Positions 8,963 to 17,716 of a stretch of 64,000 nt of DNA are shown here, one piece after another (within the stretch, counting starts at the first letter, position 1; every line of letters starts with the position of its first letter). The notes under the pieces were generated by a model. The model did not search any database. It saw nothing but the letters and a program-made list of their open reading frames with translations, and was not told the DNA's origin. This DNA comes from Thalassomonas viridans (lineage in GTDB: Bacteria; Pseudomonadota; Gammaproteobacteria; Enterobacterales; Alteromonadaceae). Where the stretch lies: contig NZ_CP059733.1 in the NCBI RefSeq assembly GCF_000948985.2, forward strand, positions 5,146,001 to 5,210,000, read 5' to 3'. A program made the position numbers and the translations under genes.

Positions 8963-11900
8963 ATGATACTTTTCCGGCCAAAAGGAATTTGCGTGAGAAA
9001 TACAATTGCAGCCGTAGCACTCTTATTCGTCTGTTTGCTGATTTTTTCGGTCGGCTCCCTGGTTGAAGGTTCTTTGCCCGCAGAGGCCGCTAAAGACTCT
9101 TTGCCTGCTGAGGGCTCTTTACCTGCCGAGGGATCTTTATCTACTGAAAGCTCTTTACCCGCTGAGGGCTCTGCCGGCATAGACAAGGCCAAAACGAATA
9201 AAGCTTCCCCTATCACAGATACCTCCCCCGCTGTCCCGGTATTTATTGAATCTGCGGCCGGCAAAGGCATTATCTTCGAGCACCGGGACCGCGCGAAAAA
9301 ACTCACCGGCATCACCAACAGCTACGGCAGCGGGGTCTGTGTGCTCGATTTTAACCGGGACAATTTCGACGACATCTTTATTGTCGGCGGCAACGGCAAT
9401 ACCCGGCGTTACGGCAGAAAACACTGGTGGAAAAATACCGGCACCGGCAAGTTATACCAGAATATCGCCGGGGCTTATTTCCGCGATGTCAGCACCAGCA
9501 TAGTAAAAGATGATGAAGCCCTGTCCCTGTCCGGTTATGGCTGCGCCAGCGGCGATCTCAATAATGATGATTTTCCCGATTTAGTCTTTGGTAACCTGGG
9601 CAAGATCACCATACTGCTCAACAACCAGGGCAAAGGCTTTACTCCCATGGTGATCCCGCTGGCAAATGAGCAGATCTGGCCTATGTCCATCAGCCTGTGG
9701 GACTGGAACCGGGACAGCCGCCCGGACATTTTTGTCGCCGCGTTTGCCACCTTTTTTAATGACATTAAGGTAGGGGCCAAAGACTACGGCTATCAGCAAT
9801 TGTCCCAGTTCCAGAGCCAGAACTTTGCCGGGCAAAGCAACTTTGTGCTTACCAATATGCTTGGCCCCGACAGCCCGGGTCGGGATGCCTTTACTCTGCG
9901 GACACTTGAAAACATAGACCGCAGCCTGGCGCTAACGCCGCTGCAGCTGTTGTTTCCCGGACGCAAGCTTTCAAATGATGCCGGGGAAACTTCCCCTTTG
10001 CCCGCCCCCCACTCGGGCGAGTTTTTTATCAGCAACGCCACAGGCTCAAACTCCAGGCTAGCGGCACCAGAAGTGCAGCAAGGTTCAAATCCCGAAATTC
10101 CCTATGCCTTGCTGGAGAAAATAAAGATCCCTTCGCTACAGCTCAATACCCTGACGTTAAAAGACAAACCGGCCCTGCTGGTTACCCGGCACCAGGGAGA
10201 CGGTTTCCATTTATATCCCCTGCCGCAAGGCGAAGAGGCAAACCGGGCGGACGGGCAATACCGTGAAATATCCTGGAACTCGGGCCTGAACAACGTCAGG
10301 GACAATGCCAGCCAGCATTGGGCCAGCCTGATCGGCGATATCAATAATGATGGCTATGATGATATTGTCAGCGCCCGGGGATTTATCACCCCGCATATCA
10401 ATAACCCTTATAAAACCCAGGGCAGCGACAATTCGATCAAGCTGCAAACCGGCAAGGGAAATTTTATCCACCCAGAGCAAAGCTTAGTTCCGGCACTGCC
10501 GAGATCGTCACGGGGCGCGGCACTGGCGGACTTTAATAACGACGGCTTTATCGATATTGCCTTTAACAACAATAACGACTTTTTTTCTTTATATATAAAT
10601 CAGGGCACACAGAATAGCTGGTTGTCTTTTATCTGCCGCCCGCTGTATCTGTGTAACGGTTCCCGCTGGGATTTATCGGGCAAGGCTACGCAGTTTTACA
10701 GCAGTCCCCAGCCGTTCCTGTCGGGACAGTCCAAAAGGCTGCATTTTGGCTTAGCCGCAGATCAAAGCGAACAAGTGCTGAACATCACCTTAAACCGGGG
10801 AGAAAAGCTGACTTTTCCTGCTTTAGCCACCAGGCGGATTTACCAGGTTGACTTGGAAAAGCAAAGCATAACCCCCTTGCCGGCGGAAGCAGAAACCAGA
10901 CCGTCAAATACCAAAGCGACCCGCGCCCGGTTAATCGCCCTGTTAGAGAGTGATATAGAAGTCTTATTGGCCGAACTCGCCAGCCTGCCGCCGCTGGGAA
11001 TTGGGGCGCTGGAGCAACTATCAGGCCGCCTGCTCCATTACAAAATGAGCAATAAAGATAAAAGCTTCAGCCAAAGCCGTGAACATATCACACTGATCAG
11101 CTGGTTGCTGACACAAAGCTTGGCCCTGAAGGAACGGCCGGCTCAGGAACAACAAACGGCCGCTTTATGGCAGAACATTATCGCCCTGATCGGCAAATCA
11201 GAAAGCTCGCTGTTTATCGCCCCTGTGATCACTTTAATTGACCAGCTGCCGGAGCAGCAATTTTGCCGGTTAAGCGAACAAATCCACCACTGGTTCTGGG
11301 AAGAGGAAATCGCCCCCGAGTCCAAGCAATTGCTTAAAGCGCCGTTACTGCGCCGCCTGACCACCAGCACGAACGCCAATATTACCATCTGTGGTTTATA
11401 TGCCCTCGGCGCCAGTGAAGATACCAGCATAGGCCATTCCCTGCTGCCGCTTATGTCTGAAAAAGCCCCTGCAGACAGCCAGGACGATACAGCTTCGCTA
11501 ATCCCGGCAGCCGCAATCCGTACCCTGGGGCGGTTAAAGTATGCCAAGGCAGGAGCCCGGCTCGAACAGGTGTGCCAGTCAAGCAAGGATCCTATGGTCA
11601 AGGCCGAATGTATCATCACCGCCTATAAAATGGCGGGCAAGGATAACAAACCGCTTAAACTAACGGTAACGGCTACGGATTTGGCGCTATTTGCCCTGCA
11701 CCCGGATAAAGTCATACTCGACAAATACCACAAAATCGCAAATGTTAAACAGGCAACACATCCGAGCAAATCAGCCCGGGACAGGATCAGGATTTACAAC
11801 CGTTCGCCCCTTGCCGCCCATTACCAAAGCGCCCACCTGTTCGAGCTGGTTAATGCCAAAACCATAAAGAAAAAGAATACCGCAATAAGCAAACTTGCCC

Positions 11901-12565
11901 TCAGAAGCCGGGAAGAGCAGGCAAGCATAGCGAGAAAGTGGCACCAGCTGGCCCCGGAAACGCTGGATCCATACGCCGATATCTTAATGTCGCCCGAGGC
12001 GGCAGCAAATTTAAAAAATACCGGCTGGCTACTCCCCTATATTTCCAGCAATAAGCTGGTACAGCTGCTCAGGGCCATGCCCGGTAGAAATATGCAACAG
12101 CAAACAAGCATTGACCGTTTTTCCCTGCCCTACCAAGTGGCCTATCAGTGCACAATACGTAAAAGTATCGAAAAAGCCTGTAAACAGGCGCTGAAAGTCG
12201 ATCCCGGTATTTCTGATAGTGAATTGCTGGCCATTATCGGTGAATCTCCCGAAAAGCTGATTTACAACCAGCTGGCATCAAACAAAACCCGCCAGCGCAT
12301 CTTGAGCCAGAAGCTGTTTGGCGCCAGTAAGTTCTTGCTCGCCCGGGGACAGCAAGAGCAAGCGCTCAAGCGCCTGTTCGACCTGCTGCATATCAACAAC
12401 AGCTACCGCCTGCTCGGCAAACAGCAAATAACCGGGGCCTGGCTCAATGCTTTTATGGAGCAGACCTTAAAACAAAGCAAAACGCTGAATAAATCCTGGC
12501 TTGATACGTATAAAAACAGCCTGGATAAAAAGAAAATGAAGCTGGCTGCCTTACTTGCTGCCTGA
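8963..12565 (+). CDS. Exported FG-GAP/VCBS-repeat protein with helical C-terminal half (1200 aa)
   Basis: The ATG at 8963 has AAGGA upstream. A GTG at 8993, also preceded by AAAGGA, is an equally good start and leaves the signal segment (AAVALLFVCLLIFSVG) at the very N-terminus. A low-complexity stretch of SLPAEG units follows (residues 37-70). Residues about 80-560 contain FG-GAP-type calcium loops: DFNRDNFDD, DLNNDDFPD, DWNRDSRPD, DINNDGYDD, DFNNDGFID. This indicates an integrin-alpha-like beta propeller, with a CRTAC/ASPIC-like appearance around residues 550-620. The remaining 550 residues are helical and repetitive (for example AAIRTLGRLKYAKAGARLEQV, HEAT-like). Extracellular or periplasmic location is inferred; the partner is unknown. 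The gene stands alone and a hairpin follows its stop. Confidence 0.8.
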   Translation: MILFRPKGICVRNTIAAVALLFVCLLIFSVGSLVEGSLPAEAAKDSLPAEGSLPAEGSLSTESSLPAEGSAGIDKAKTNKASPITDTSPAVPVFIESAAGKGIIFEHRDRAKKLTGITNSYGSGVCVLDFNRDNFDDIFIVGGNGNTRRYGRKHWWKNTGTGKLYQNIAGAYFRDVSTSIVKDDEALSLSGYGCASGDLNNDDFPDLVFGNLGKITILLNNQGKGFTPMVIPLANEQIWPMSISLWDWNRDSRPDIFVAAFATFFNDIKVGAKDYGYQQLSQFQSQNFAGQSNFVLTNMLGPDSPGRDAFTLRTLENIDRSLALTPLQLLFPGRKLSNDAGETSPLPAPHSGEFFISNATGSNSRLAAPEVQQGSNPEIPYALLEKIKIPSLQLNTLTLKDKPALLVTRHQGDGFHLYPLPQGEEANRADGQYREISWNSGLNNVRDNASQHWASLIGDINNDGYDDIVSARGFITPHINNPYKTQGSDNSIKLQTGKGNFIHPEQSLVPALPRSSRGAALADFNNDGFIDIAFNNNNDFFSLYINQGTQNSWLSFICRPLYLCNGSRWDLSGKATQFYSSPQPFLSGQSKRLHFGLAADQSEQVLNITLNRGEKLTFPALATRRIYQVDLEKQSITPLPAEAETRPSNTKATRARLIALLESDIEVLLAELASLPPLGIGALEQLSGRLLHYKMSNKDKSFSQSREHITLISWLLTQSLALKERPAQEQQTAALWQNIIALIGKSESSLFIAPVITLIDQLPEQQFCRLSEQIHHWFWEEEIAPESKQLLKAPLLRRLTTSTNANITICGLYALGASEDTSIGHSLLPLMSEKAPADSQDDTASLIPAAAIRTLGRLKYAKAGARLEQVCQSSKDPMVKAECIITAYKMAGKDNKPLKLTVTATDLALFALHPDKVILDKYHKIANVKQATHPSKSARDRIRIYNRSPLAAHYQSAHLFELVNAKTIKKKNTAISKLALRSREEQASIARKWHQLAPETLDPYADILMSPEAAANLKNTGWLLPYISSNKLVQLLRAMPGRNMQQQTSIDRFSLPYQVAYQCTIRKSIEKACKQALKVDPGISDSELLAIIGESPEKLIYNQLASNKTRQRILSQKLFGASKFLLARGQQEQALKRLFDLLHINNSYRLLGKQQITGAWLNAFMEQTLKQSKTLNKSWLDTYKNSLDKKKMKLAALLAA
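9071..9172 (+). repeat. 18-bp coding tandem repeat (SLPAEG units)
   Basis: About five degenerate 18-base units beginning TCTTTRCC encode SLPAEA-, SLPAEG, SLPAEG, SLSTES and SLPAEG just after the signal segment of the FG-GAP protein. Changes in unit number would keep the frame. The stretch probably forms a flexible linker. Confidence 0.75.
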
Positions 12566-12583
12566 TTCATAAATCCGCAGATA

Positions 12584-12616
12584 AAGCCGCAGTGCCAGAT
12601 TAAGGCACGGCGGCTT
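12584..12616 (+). terminator. Hairpin behind the FG-GAP gene
   Basis: The strong imperfect hairpin has arms AAGCCGC-A-GTGCC and GGCAC-G-GCGGCTT around a 7-base loop. It lies in the convergent gap between the FG-GAP gene and the SymE-like gene. There is no T-run on the plus side. It may serve both strands. Confidence 0.45.
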
Positions 12617-12645
12617 GATTCCTGGCTATAACTAAAACTCCGGGG

Positions 12646-12930
12646 TTAGTCCTCAATTATCCGGTGTAAGGCAGCCGCTTTAGGTGTGATATTAATCTCT
12701 CCCTGGTTTACCGCCACACTGACCTTTTGCCCGGCAGGAAAACCGGCTCGCCTGAGCCATTTTCCCCTGAGCACAATACAAGGCTCAAGATTAACCGGCA
12801 CATAATTAATGCCTATGCCGCGGGTTTTCGATGACGACTCTCGTGTGGTTTCCAGTACGGTAAGTTGCCGATAAATCGGATATTTTACTTTTGCCGAGAC
12901 AGGCTCTGGCGTATGATGATATTCAGCCAT
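12646..12930 (-). CDS. SymE-like (type I toxin family) protein, copy A, 94 aa
   Basis: I take ATG 12930 as the start because AAGGAG lies six bases upstream and because the second copy in this window (63357-63641) begins the same way (MA-x3-HTPEP). The C-terminal half matches the SymE pattern, an AbrB/MazE-like fold: LEPCIVLRGKWLRRAGFPAGQKVSV, residues about 52-76. In E. coli SymE is an SOS-induced protein repressed by the antisense RNA SymR. Whether these marine homologues act as toxins is unknown. The two copies are both 94 aa and roughly 55 percent identical by eye, most alike at residues 6-28 and 50-72. A longer frame upstream to 13002 is open but lies inside the conserved leader, so I rejected it. 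The gene faces the FG-GAP gene tail to tail. Confidence 0.8.
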   Translation of the reverse strand: MAEYHHTPEPVSAKVKYPIYRQLTVLETTRESSSKTRGIGINYVPVNLEPCIVLRGKWLRRAGFPAGQKVSVAVNQGEINITPKAAALHRIIED

Positions 12931-13162
12931 TGCGGACTCCTTCTTAAGTTCGCTTTGGTTAGCAGCCTCTGGGTGATTTCGGCACTCAGGGGTTGCGACC
13001 AAGTACTAAGTTAATGCTGCATGCTGACAACGGGGATAACGGCCATCAGGGCAGCCATTTATTCAAGAAAGGTAGTGAAGTGTTTGCTCTCCTTTTGAGT
13101 TGGATCGCACTATTAATAAAAGACCACTAGGCAGACTAAATCAACAGGAATTGGCTTTTTTA
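12924..13162 (+). ncRNA. Predicted antisense RNA to the SymE-like gene (SymR-like), copy A
   Basis: On the plus strand a TATGAT box (12912-12917) with TTGCCG 15 bases upstream lies inside the first codons of the SymE-like gene. A transcript from it would cross the start codon, ribosome site and whole leader. It would reach a T-run (TTTTTT at 13156-13161) preceded by AATAAAAGACCA and TGG, in the same order as in copy B. In copy A the stem before the T-run has decayed and is not convincing. Ends are estimates from sequence only. Confidence 0.4.
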
Positions 13163-13165
13163 GGA
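12931..13165 (-). promoter_or_regulatory. Conserved structured leader of SymE-like copy A
   Basis: This leader matches the leader of the second SymE-like gene in several blocks: GGTCTTTTATTAA, an AAAGGAG-containing block, CCCTGAGTG, CACCCAGAG and GCTAACC, then AAGGAG and the ATG. Blocks in the middle form a hairpin at 12962-12996 (minus-strand arms GCAACCCCTGAGTG and CACCCAGAGGCTGC, 11 of 14 paired). One C-G pair here is a T-A pair in the other copy, a compensatory change. The leader may bind the antisense RNA or control access to the ribosome site. Confidence 0.6.
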
Positions 13166-13629
13166 AAAATTTTAGGCGTAACTTCTTAGCAGGAAGAGTT
13201 TAGACTATAGGCATTTTCCGCCTAAAGCAGTAACCCTTATTTATCCCTCTTTCCCAACTAAATTTTTGCCCCCCCAAACTTAACCACAGCACCTTAATGG
13301 TATATCAGACACTGCTGATAATGGGTTTTCTATGACTTCTTCATATTTATTAACCCAGTAAAAGTATTTCTAATTTAGTGTAAGTAACCTTCGTACCACA
13401 GCTATGCTCAAAAGAGAAAAACACAAAAACCTAAATCCAAAAATAAACAAGTAAAATCAAAAAGATAACGGCAGAGAAAAATAATTTTACTAAAAAGTTT
13501 TCTGAACATTTATTTATGCTCATATTGTGACTAGACTAATCAAGCCTAACGGACTCTTTGCTTTATCTCCCTCATGGTTGGGGCACTAGTTGAGATAAAA
13601 TGTTTCTTACAAGATGTACCGAGGTCACT
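13166..13629. other. AT-rich intergenic stretch
   Basis: This stretch lies between the SymE-like leader and the first AT-rich membrane protein gene. It is A/T-rich with poly-A stretches on the plus strand near 13420-13500 and has no good coding frame. It marks the left part of a low-GC segment (about 13.2-14.8 kb). The promoter of the two membrane protein genes is probably here, but I could not fix it. Confidence 0.4.
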
Positions 13630-14013
13630 ATGACTATTAATACTGCACACCAGCATATTAAATCAATTCAGCAAAAACTCCCTCCATTAAATAACTACAT
13701 CGACTTATTATTATGGCTAGTACAAATTTTATTAATCATTACTATCTATTTTCTTAGGGAAATTCACATTTTTTTCGCTGTTACCCCTCCAATAGTAGGG
13801 ATACTTTCAAGCTGTTACTTAATTTACATCAGGGCGAAGGCAAATAAAAAGTTTAAAAAAGAAGCTGACGAAATAAAGGAGTATCTCGGAAAACCTGATA
13901 TCCCTCCTCAAACAATAAGCATAAAAACATCAAATATAAAATTGATAATGCCAGTTATTTTTATAATTGCCTGGTTGATTTTTTTTTATAGTTTGCTCTG
14001 TGACGTGAAGTAA
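13630..14013 (+). CDS. AT-rich membrane protein of unknown function (127 aa)
   Basis: I choose ATG 13630 (GAGG upstream) over an ATG 30 bases earlier that lacks a ribosome site. Three hydrophobic segments are visible: about residues 25-42 (IDLLLWLVQILLIITIYFL), 45-65 (IFFAVTPPIVGILSSCYLIYI) and 105-122 (LIMPVIFIIAWLIFFYSLL). A Lys/Glu-rich cytoplasmic stretch lies between the second and third (AKANKKFKKEADEIKEYL). Codon use is strongly A/T-biased compared with the flanking genes, which suggests recent acquisition. It is followed after 32 bases by a second AT-rich membrane protein gene, so the two probably form an operon. Family not recognised. Confidence 0.6.
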   Translation: MTINTAHQHIKSIQQKLPPLNNYIDLLLWLVQILLIITIYFLREIHIFFAVTPPIVGILSSCYLIYIRAKANKKFKKEADEIKEYLGKPDIPPQTISIKTSNIKLIMPVIFIIAWLIFFYSLLCDVK

Positions 14014-14045
14014 ATGTAACAAATAAATAGGCTAAGAGGTTAATC

Positions 14046-14753
14046 ATGGTCACAAAAACAATTATTTCAAAAGTAGGTAAAATAGATTTTTTTGCCGTTT
14101 TACCATCAGGTACTTATTGTTTTTTATCTTTATACATAGCTTTTGGCATAGATCATGACGAGAAGACAGAAAATTTATGGCAAGCTATAGAACTACTCAT
14201 TGAGGACGTTCAACATTATCCATCAACAATCCTGTTGATACTCTTTTGCATTTATCTTCTTGGCAGTATTTTACGGGCTATTCAGGTCTCCATTCCTGAA
14301 AAAATATTCTATGGAGAGGACTTTCCATATGATGAAAGTATTAAAAGCCTGTTTAAAACAATAAAAAGCCATTCAGAAGCCTCAGACATAGATACTAAAA
14401 AAATACCAATGATTGATAAAGGTTTTTCTCCTGATGTGTACAATTATTGGAAACAAGTAATTTGTATCGAAAGTCCTGAAGGATATTCTGATTATCAAGA
14501 ATTTGAAGCCCGTACCCGCTATTTTGCCGCCATGAGTCTAGCAGGGTTAACTGGTTTTTTCTTAGCACTTGGTATTTTACTTTACACCTGTGATTTCTCT
14601 TATTCACTTGCCTGGCAACAACTTGTAGTATCAATTATTCTTTTCAGCATTTTTGGTTTCGAGCTTCACCGGGTTAGAACACAGGAAGTCATGAGACTAA
14701 CGGGTTTATATTTGGCTTATAGGCAAAATAAAGAGATAAGTAACTCCAAATAA
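14046..14753 (+). CDS. AT-rich membrane protein of unknown function (235 aa)
   Basis: The ATG at 14046 follows AAGAGG at good spacing. Hydrophobic segments are at about residues 15-35, 57-75, 160-180 (MSLAGLTGFFLALGILLY) and 188-205 (LVVSIILFSIFGFEL). A charged region of about 80 residues lies between the second and third. The end EVMRLTGLYLAYRQNK resembles the conserved C-terminal signature of uncharacterised bacterial membrane proteins, but I cannot name the family. Base composition is low-GC like the gene before it, and the two are probably co-transcribed. Position next to a SymE-like locus and unusual composition suggest a transferred cargo pair; a defence role is possible but not shown. 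Confidence 0.65.
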   Translation: MVTKTIISKVGKIDFFAVLPSGTYCFLSLYIAFGIDHDEKTENLWQAIELLIEDVQHYPSTILLILFCIYLLGSILRAIQVSIPEKIFYGEDFPYDESIKSLFKTIKSHSEASDIDTKKIPMIDKGFSPDVYNYWKQVICIESPEGYSDYQEFEARTRYFAAMSLAGLTGFFLALGILLYTCDFSYSLAWQQLVVSIILFSIFGFELHRVRTQEVMRLTGLYLAYRQNKEISNSK

Positions 14754-14813
14754 AAAATAATAACTAATCGCTTAAAGCTTAATAAGATATAAAGGGTAAT
14801 TACAAAACAGAGT

Positions 14814-16889
14814 TTATTCTTCTCCCAGGCTATTTTGTTTTTCGCTCATCACCGCAGGTGTTTTCAACAGCGGTACCTTGATGGCATCCCGGGCAATATC
14901 TATTATCGGATTCTCTTTAATTTTCTCCTGCTCATTAACCCAGTCATGATATGGCTGGTTGAGTTTGCGCAGTTTTAACGTTGCCGAGATGGTCAGTGGC
15001 GAAGTCGCCCAGTCGGGAATGTCAAACTCGAAATTGACGATATCCGTGCTGCCGGAAGGGATGACATTGACATAACTGCGCCCCACCATATTAAACAGAT
15101 CATGACGCCATACCTCTTTGCCAAACCTGTCTATCGCCACTTCCTTATATACTGTGGCCAGCGGCTCTATCTCGCCGTTAGCCAGCAAGTCTCCCCGGCT
15201 ATACACCAGCTGCCCGGCGCCGTCATAAATATCAAAGTCTATCCAGGCCTCGCTTAAATCTATGGCGCCGCCGGGAAAGTTATGCCCTACCCCCTGATTG
15301 CTCACCAAAACGGTAATTTTTGCCTGCTTGCCCCGGTACAGGGCCACGGGGTAGTTTTGTACCGTGCGCTGCTCCGAGCTGACATAAAGGGGGTTTTGCC
15401 GGGAAAGCTTGTCTTCCGGCGGCTCTATGGTGAGATTAACCTTATCCTGCTGGAGGAAGTCTACCGTAAGATCGTAAAGCTCCTCATTGCCGAACTGGCG
15501 GGCCAGCATCACATTGGCGCCGACAAAATAATGGGAGTTGATTTTGCCGTCGCTGTCTGCCGCCATATCTTCACCGGCAATCTTCTCCATATGGCAGTCC
15601 TGGCACTGCTTGCTTTGCGGATGGATAAAGCGCGGATCTTTTGCCAGGTTAAACTTGCTGGTGGCCCAGGCCTGGTACTCGTCCTGCATTTTCACCCAGC
15701 CCCAGTTATTCATGGATTTGTCCATAAACTGGCTATGGCAGGAACCGCAATATTGGGAAGTTTTCTGCACGTCCGGCAACAGCTCTTTTTTATGCAAAGC
15801 GGGCCTGAGTTTGATCAGCTGCTCGTTGATAAAAGACAGCACAGGGCTGGAGCTGTGTTCAAACAAATAATCACTGCGCGGGGTAAAATGATAACTGGCC
15901 ACCCCTTCGGCGCTGGTTAACGAACGGATGCCGTGGCAGGACATGCAGCCGACCCCTTCAAGGTTAGCCACAGTACCCGCCACCCCGGCATGTTGCCCAC
16001 CGGCGGTCAGTTGCCCGGTTAACAGGGCCACAGGGGAATGGCAGCCTTCACAATAACGGGTGGCGCTCAGGCCCTTGGACTTTTGCAGCAGATTGACGTT
16101 TCTGACATAGGTAGGGTCATCGGCGGCATGACGGTGGGCGGAGGCCAGCCACTGCTCGCCGGAAGCCTGGTGGCAGCCGATACAATTCATGGAGCCGGCA
16201 ATATCCCGCTTGCGGATAAATTCGTTGTTTTTCGTTTGCGCCAGGCTGGGGGCAAAAGGACTGGCGCCGTAGTCATATTGGTAATCGTCTATAGAAACGT
16301 CTTCAGGCGGCGCTTTGGTAATATTATCCAGCATCAGCACTATAAGGGCGGCCACAGTCGCCAGGGTAATGGTTTTAAAAATGGTGCGGTTTATCGCCGG
16401 TGACAGGGTAACAAACCTCGACGGCACCACCAGTTTCCTGCGCTCCGGGAAAGTCAGGTAATGGCATAACACATGGATAACAATCAACAATACCGTGACC
16501 AGCGACAGCCATAAATGGGAGTCCCTGAGCCAGCTCAACCGCTCCAGTACCCCGGTGAATATCAGTAAGTGACCGCTCACCACCAGGTAAAGTACCATCA
16601 ACGCCAATACCAGTCCTATGCTCAGGATCACCGGTCGGCGAAAGCCCAATGTCCGGCGGAAATGACTCAGGGTATAGAAACAGAAGACAACGGAAAAAAT
16701 AAATCCCGCCAGGGCATGCACCAGGGAAAGCAGTTGCTCGATAAAGGGAGGTAGGGGGAAGAACAGCCAGTTGACAAAGCCGGTGATCGACAACACCACA
16801 AACAGGCCACTAAACCAATGAAGACGTTTAGCTTCCTGCTGCTGTTGCTTTCCTTTGATATCAACGCTCATTTTGCCAAGATATAACAT
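14814..16889 (-). CDS. Membrane-anchored pentaheme c-type cytochrome (691 aa)
   Basis: The N-terminal 190 residues hold about five transmembrane helices with several His near the membrane faces (LSLVHALAGF, CFYTLSHF, LLIVIHVLCHY). This looks like a b-type or DUF4405-like heme domain. The rest is periplasmic and has exactly five CxxCH heme c sites: residues 236-240 (CIGCH), 280-284 (CEGCH), 315-319 (CMSCH), 381-385 (CGSCH) and 429-433 (CQDCH). The arrangement resembles cytochrome c554-type multiheme proteins, followed by a beta-rich C-terminal domain (residues 480-660). It probably carries electrons between the quinol pool and a periplasmic acceptor or donor. The acceptor is unknown. It stands alone. 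The start is uncertain: an ATG six codons on (MSVDIKGK) is also possible, and neither has a strong ribosome site. Confidence 0.8.
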   Translation of the reverse strand: MLYLGKMSVDIKGKQQQQEAKRLHWFSGLFVVLSITGFVNWLFFPLPPFIEQLLSLVHALAGFIFSVVFCFYTLSHFRRTLGFRRPVILSIGLVLALMVLYLVVSGHLLIFTGVLERLSWLRDSHLWLSLVTVLLIVIHVLCHYLTFPERRKLVVPSRFVTLSPAINRTIFKTITLATVAALIVLMLDNITKAPPEDVSIDDYQYDYGASPFAPSLAQTKNNEFIRKRDIAGSMNCIGCHQASGEQWLASAHRHAADDPTYVRNVNLLQKSKGLSATRYCEGCHSPVALLTGQLTAGGQHAGVAGTVANLEGVGCMSCHGIRSLTSAEGVASYHFTPRSDYLFEHSSSPVLSFINEQLIKLRPALHKKELLPDVQKTSQYCGSCHSQFMDKSMNNWGWVKMQDEYQAWATSKFNLAKDPRFIHPQSKQCQDCHMEKIAGEDMAADSDGKINSHYFVGANVMLARQFGNEELYDLTVDFLQQDKVNLTIEPPEDKLSRQNPLYVSSEQRTVQNYPVALYRGKQAKITVLVSNQGVGHNFPGGAIDLSEAWIDFDIYDGAGQLVYSRGDLLANGEIEPLATVYKEVAIDRFGKEVWRHDLFNMVGRSYVNVIPSGSTDIVNFEFDIPDWATSPLTISATLKLRKLNQPYHDWVNEQEKIKENPIIDIARDAIKVPLLKTPAVMSEKQNSLGEE

Positions 16890-17055
16890 GCGTTTAACAT
16901 AATCAAGACATGTCGTTGATTAAATTTTATGCTGAGAGAGTTAACTAATAAGGAAAGATTCGGAGAAAAATTGTTCTGCTTTTACTGTAGATTTGAGCTC
17001 GCGGGGCGATAAACGGCTGCGCCATCAGGGCACAGCCGGGACTAGAAAAAAAGCC

Positions 17056-17607
17056 TTACCACATAAGATCGTCCGGGATCTGGTAATCGGCATAAGGATC
17101 ATCTTCATCCGCCACATCGGCTTCAACCTGGTCATTTTTCACCAGCACCACGGTTTCATCCAAAGCCGCCACTTTCCCGGCGGTTTCACTGGTCACTATA
17201 TACGTGACTTCATTCAGGCCACACAAGGCCAGGCGACCGTTCACCAGGGCATTATAAGTGGTTTCATCCAAAGCCAGCTTTTTGATTTTAGTGCCGAAGG
17301 TGTAGTTGTAGACATGCTCGCCGTCGGCGCCTTTAATCTGGTGATGCTCCAGCACCTGCAAAATACGCTGCACCTGTTCTTTTTCTGCCAGGGCCTGCTT
17401 TTTCTGCTCGTTTAAGGCATTATCCTTGGCAATTTTTTCTGCTTTGCTTTTTTCCAGATCCTGGCGCACCTGCTCCTGCAAACTCGCCTCGTGTTTTACA
17501 CCGCTGCGTTTTTGCTTGTTTTTCTTACGCTTGTCTGTGTTTGCCTGACGTGCTTTCTGCTTAGTCGTCAGTCCCGCTTTGAGTAGTTGATCTTGTAATG
17601 ACGCCAT
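17056..17607 (-). CDS. DUF2058 (YaiL-type) protein
   Basis: This protein of 183 aa begins MASLQDQLLKAGLTTKQKA, followed by a very basic Lys/Arg/Gln-rich stretch (KRKKNKQKRSG) and a coiled-coil segment (residues 45-90). A small globular domain ends in an acidic tail (DVADEDDPYADYQIPDDLMW). This is the layout of the DUF2058/YaiL family of gammaproteobacteria, annotated as nucleoprotein or polynucleotide-associated on the basis of its basic region. No catalytic motif is visible. It is a single gene; the next gene on the same strand starts about 110 bases upstream of it. Confidence 0.85.
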   Translation of the reverse strand: MASLQDQLLKAGLTTKQKARQANTDKRKKNKQKRSGVKHEASLQEQVRQDLEKSKAEKIAKDNALNEQKKQALAEKEQVQRILQVLEHHQIKGADGEHVYNYTFGTKIKKLALDETTYNALVNGRLALCGLNEVTYIVTSETAGKVAALDETVVLVKNDQVEADVADEDDPYADYQIPDDLMW

Positions 17608-17716
17608 AACCCTGCCCGTCCATTAATAAATTTTGCCATATTTTAGCAGTTTAAAAATCAGAGTAAACCGGCGCGGTAGGGGATTTTCAGCGGCTCAGGC
17701 AGAAAAAACAGGGCCG

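Noticed and set aside
12931..13002. Upstream extension of SymE-like copy A by 24 codons
   Set aside because: The extension lies in the conserved leader, overlaps the hairpin and ribosome site, and has no counterpart in copy B.
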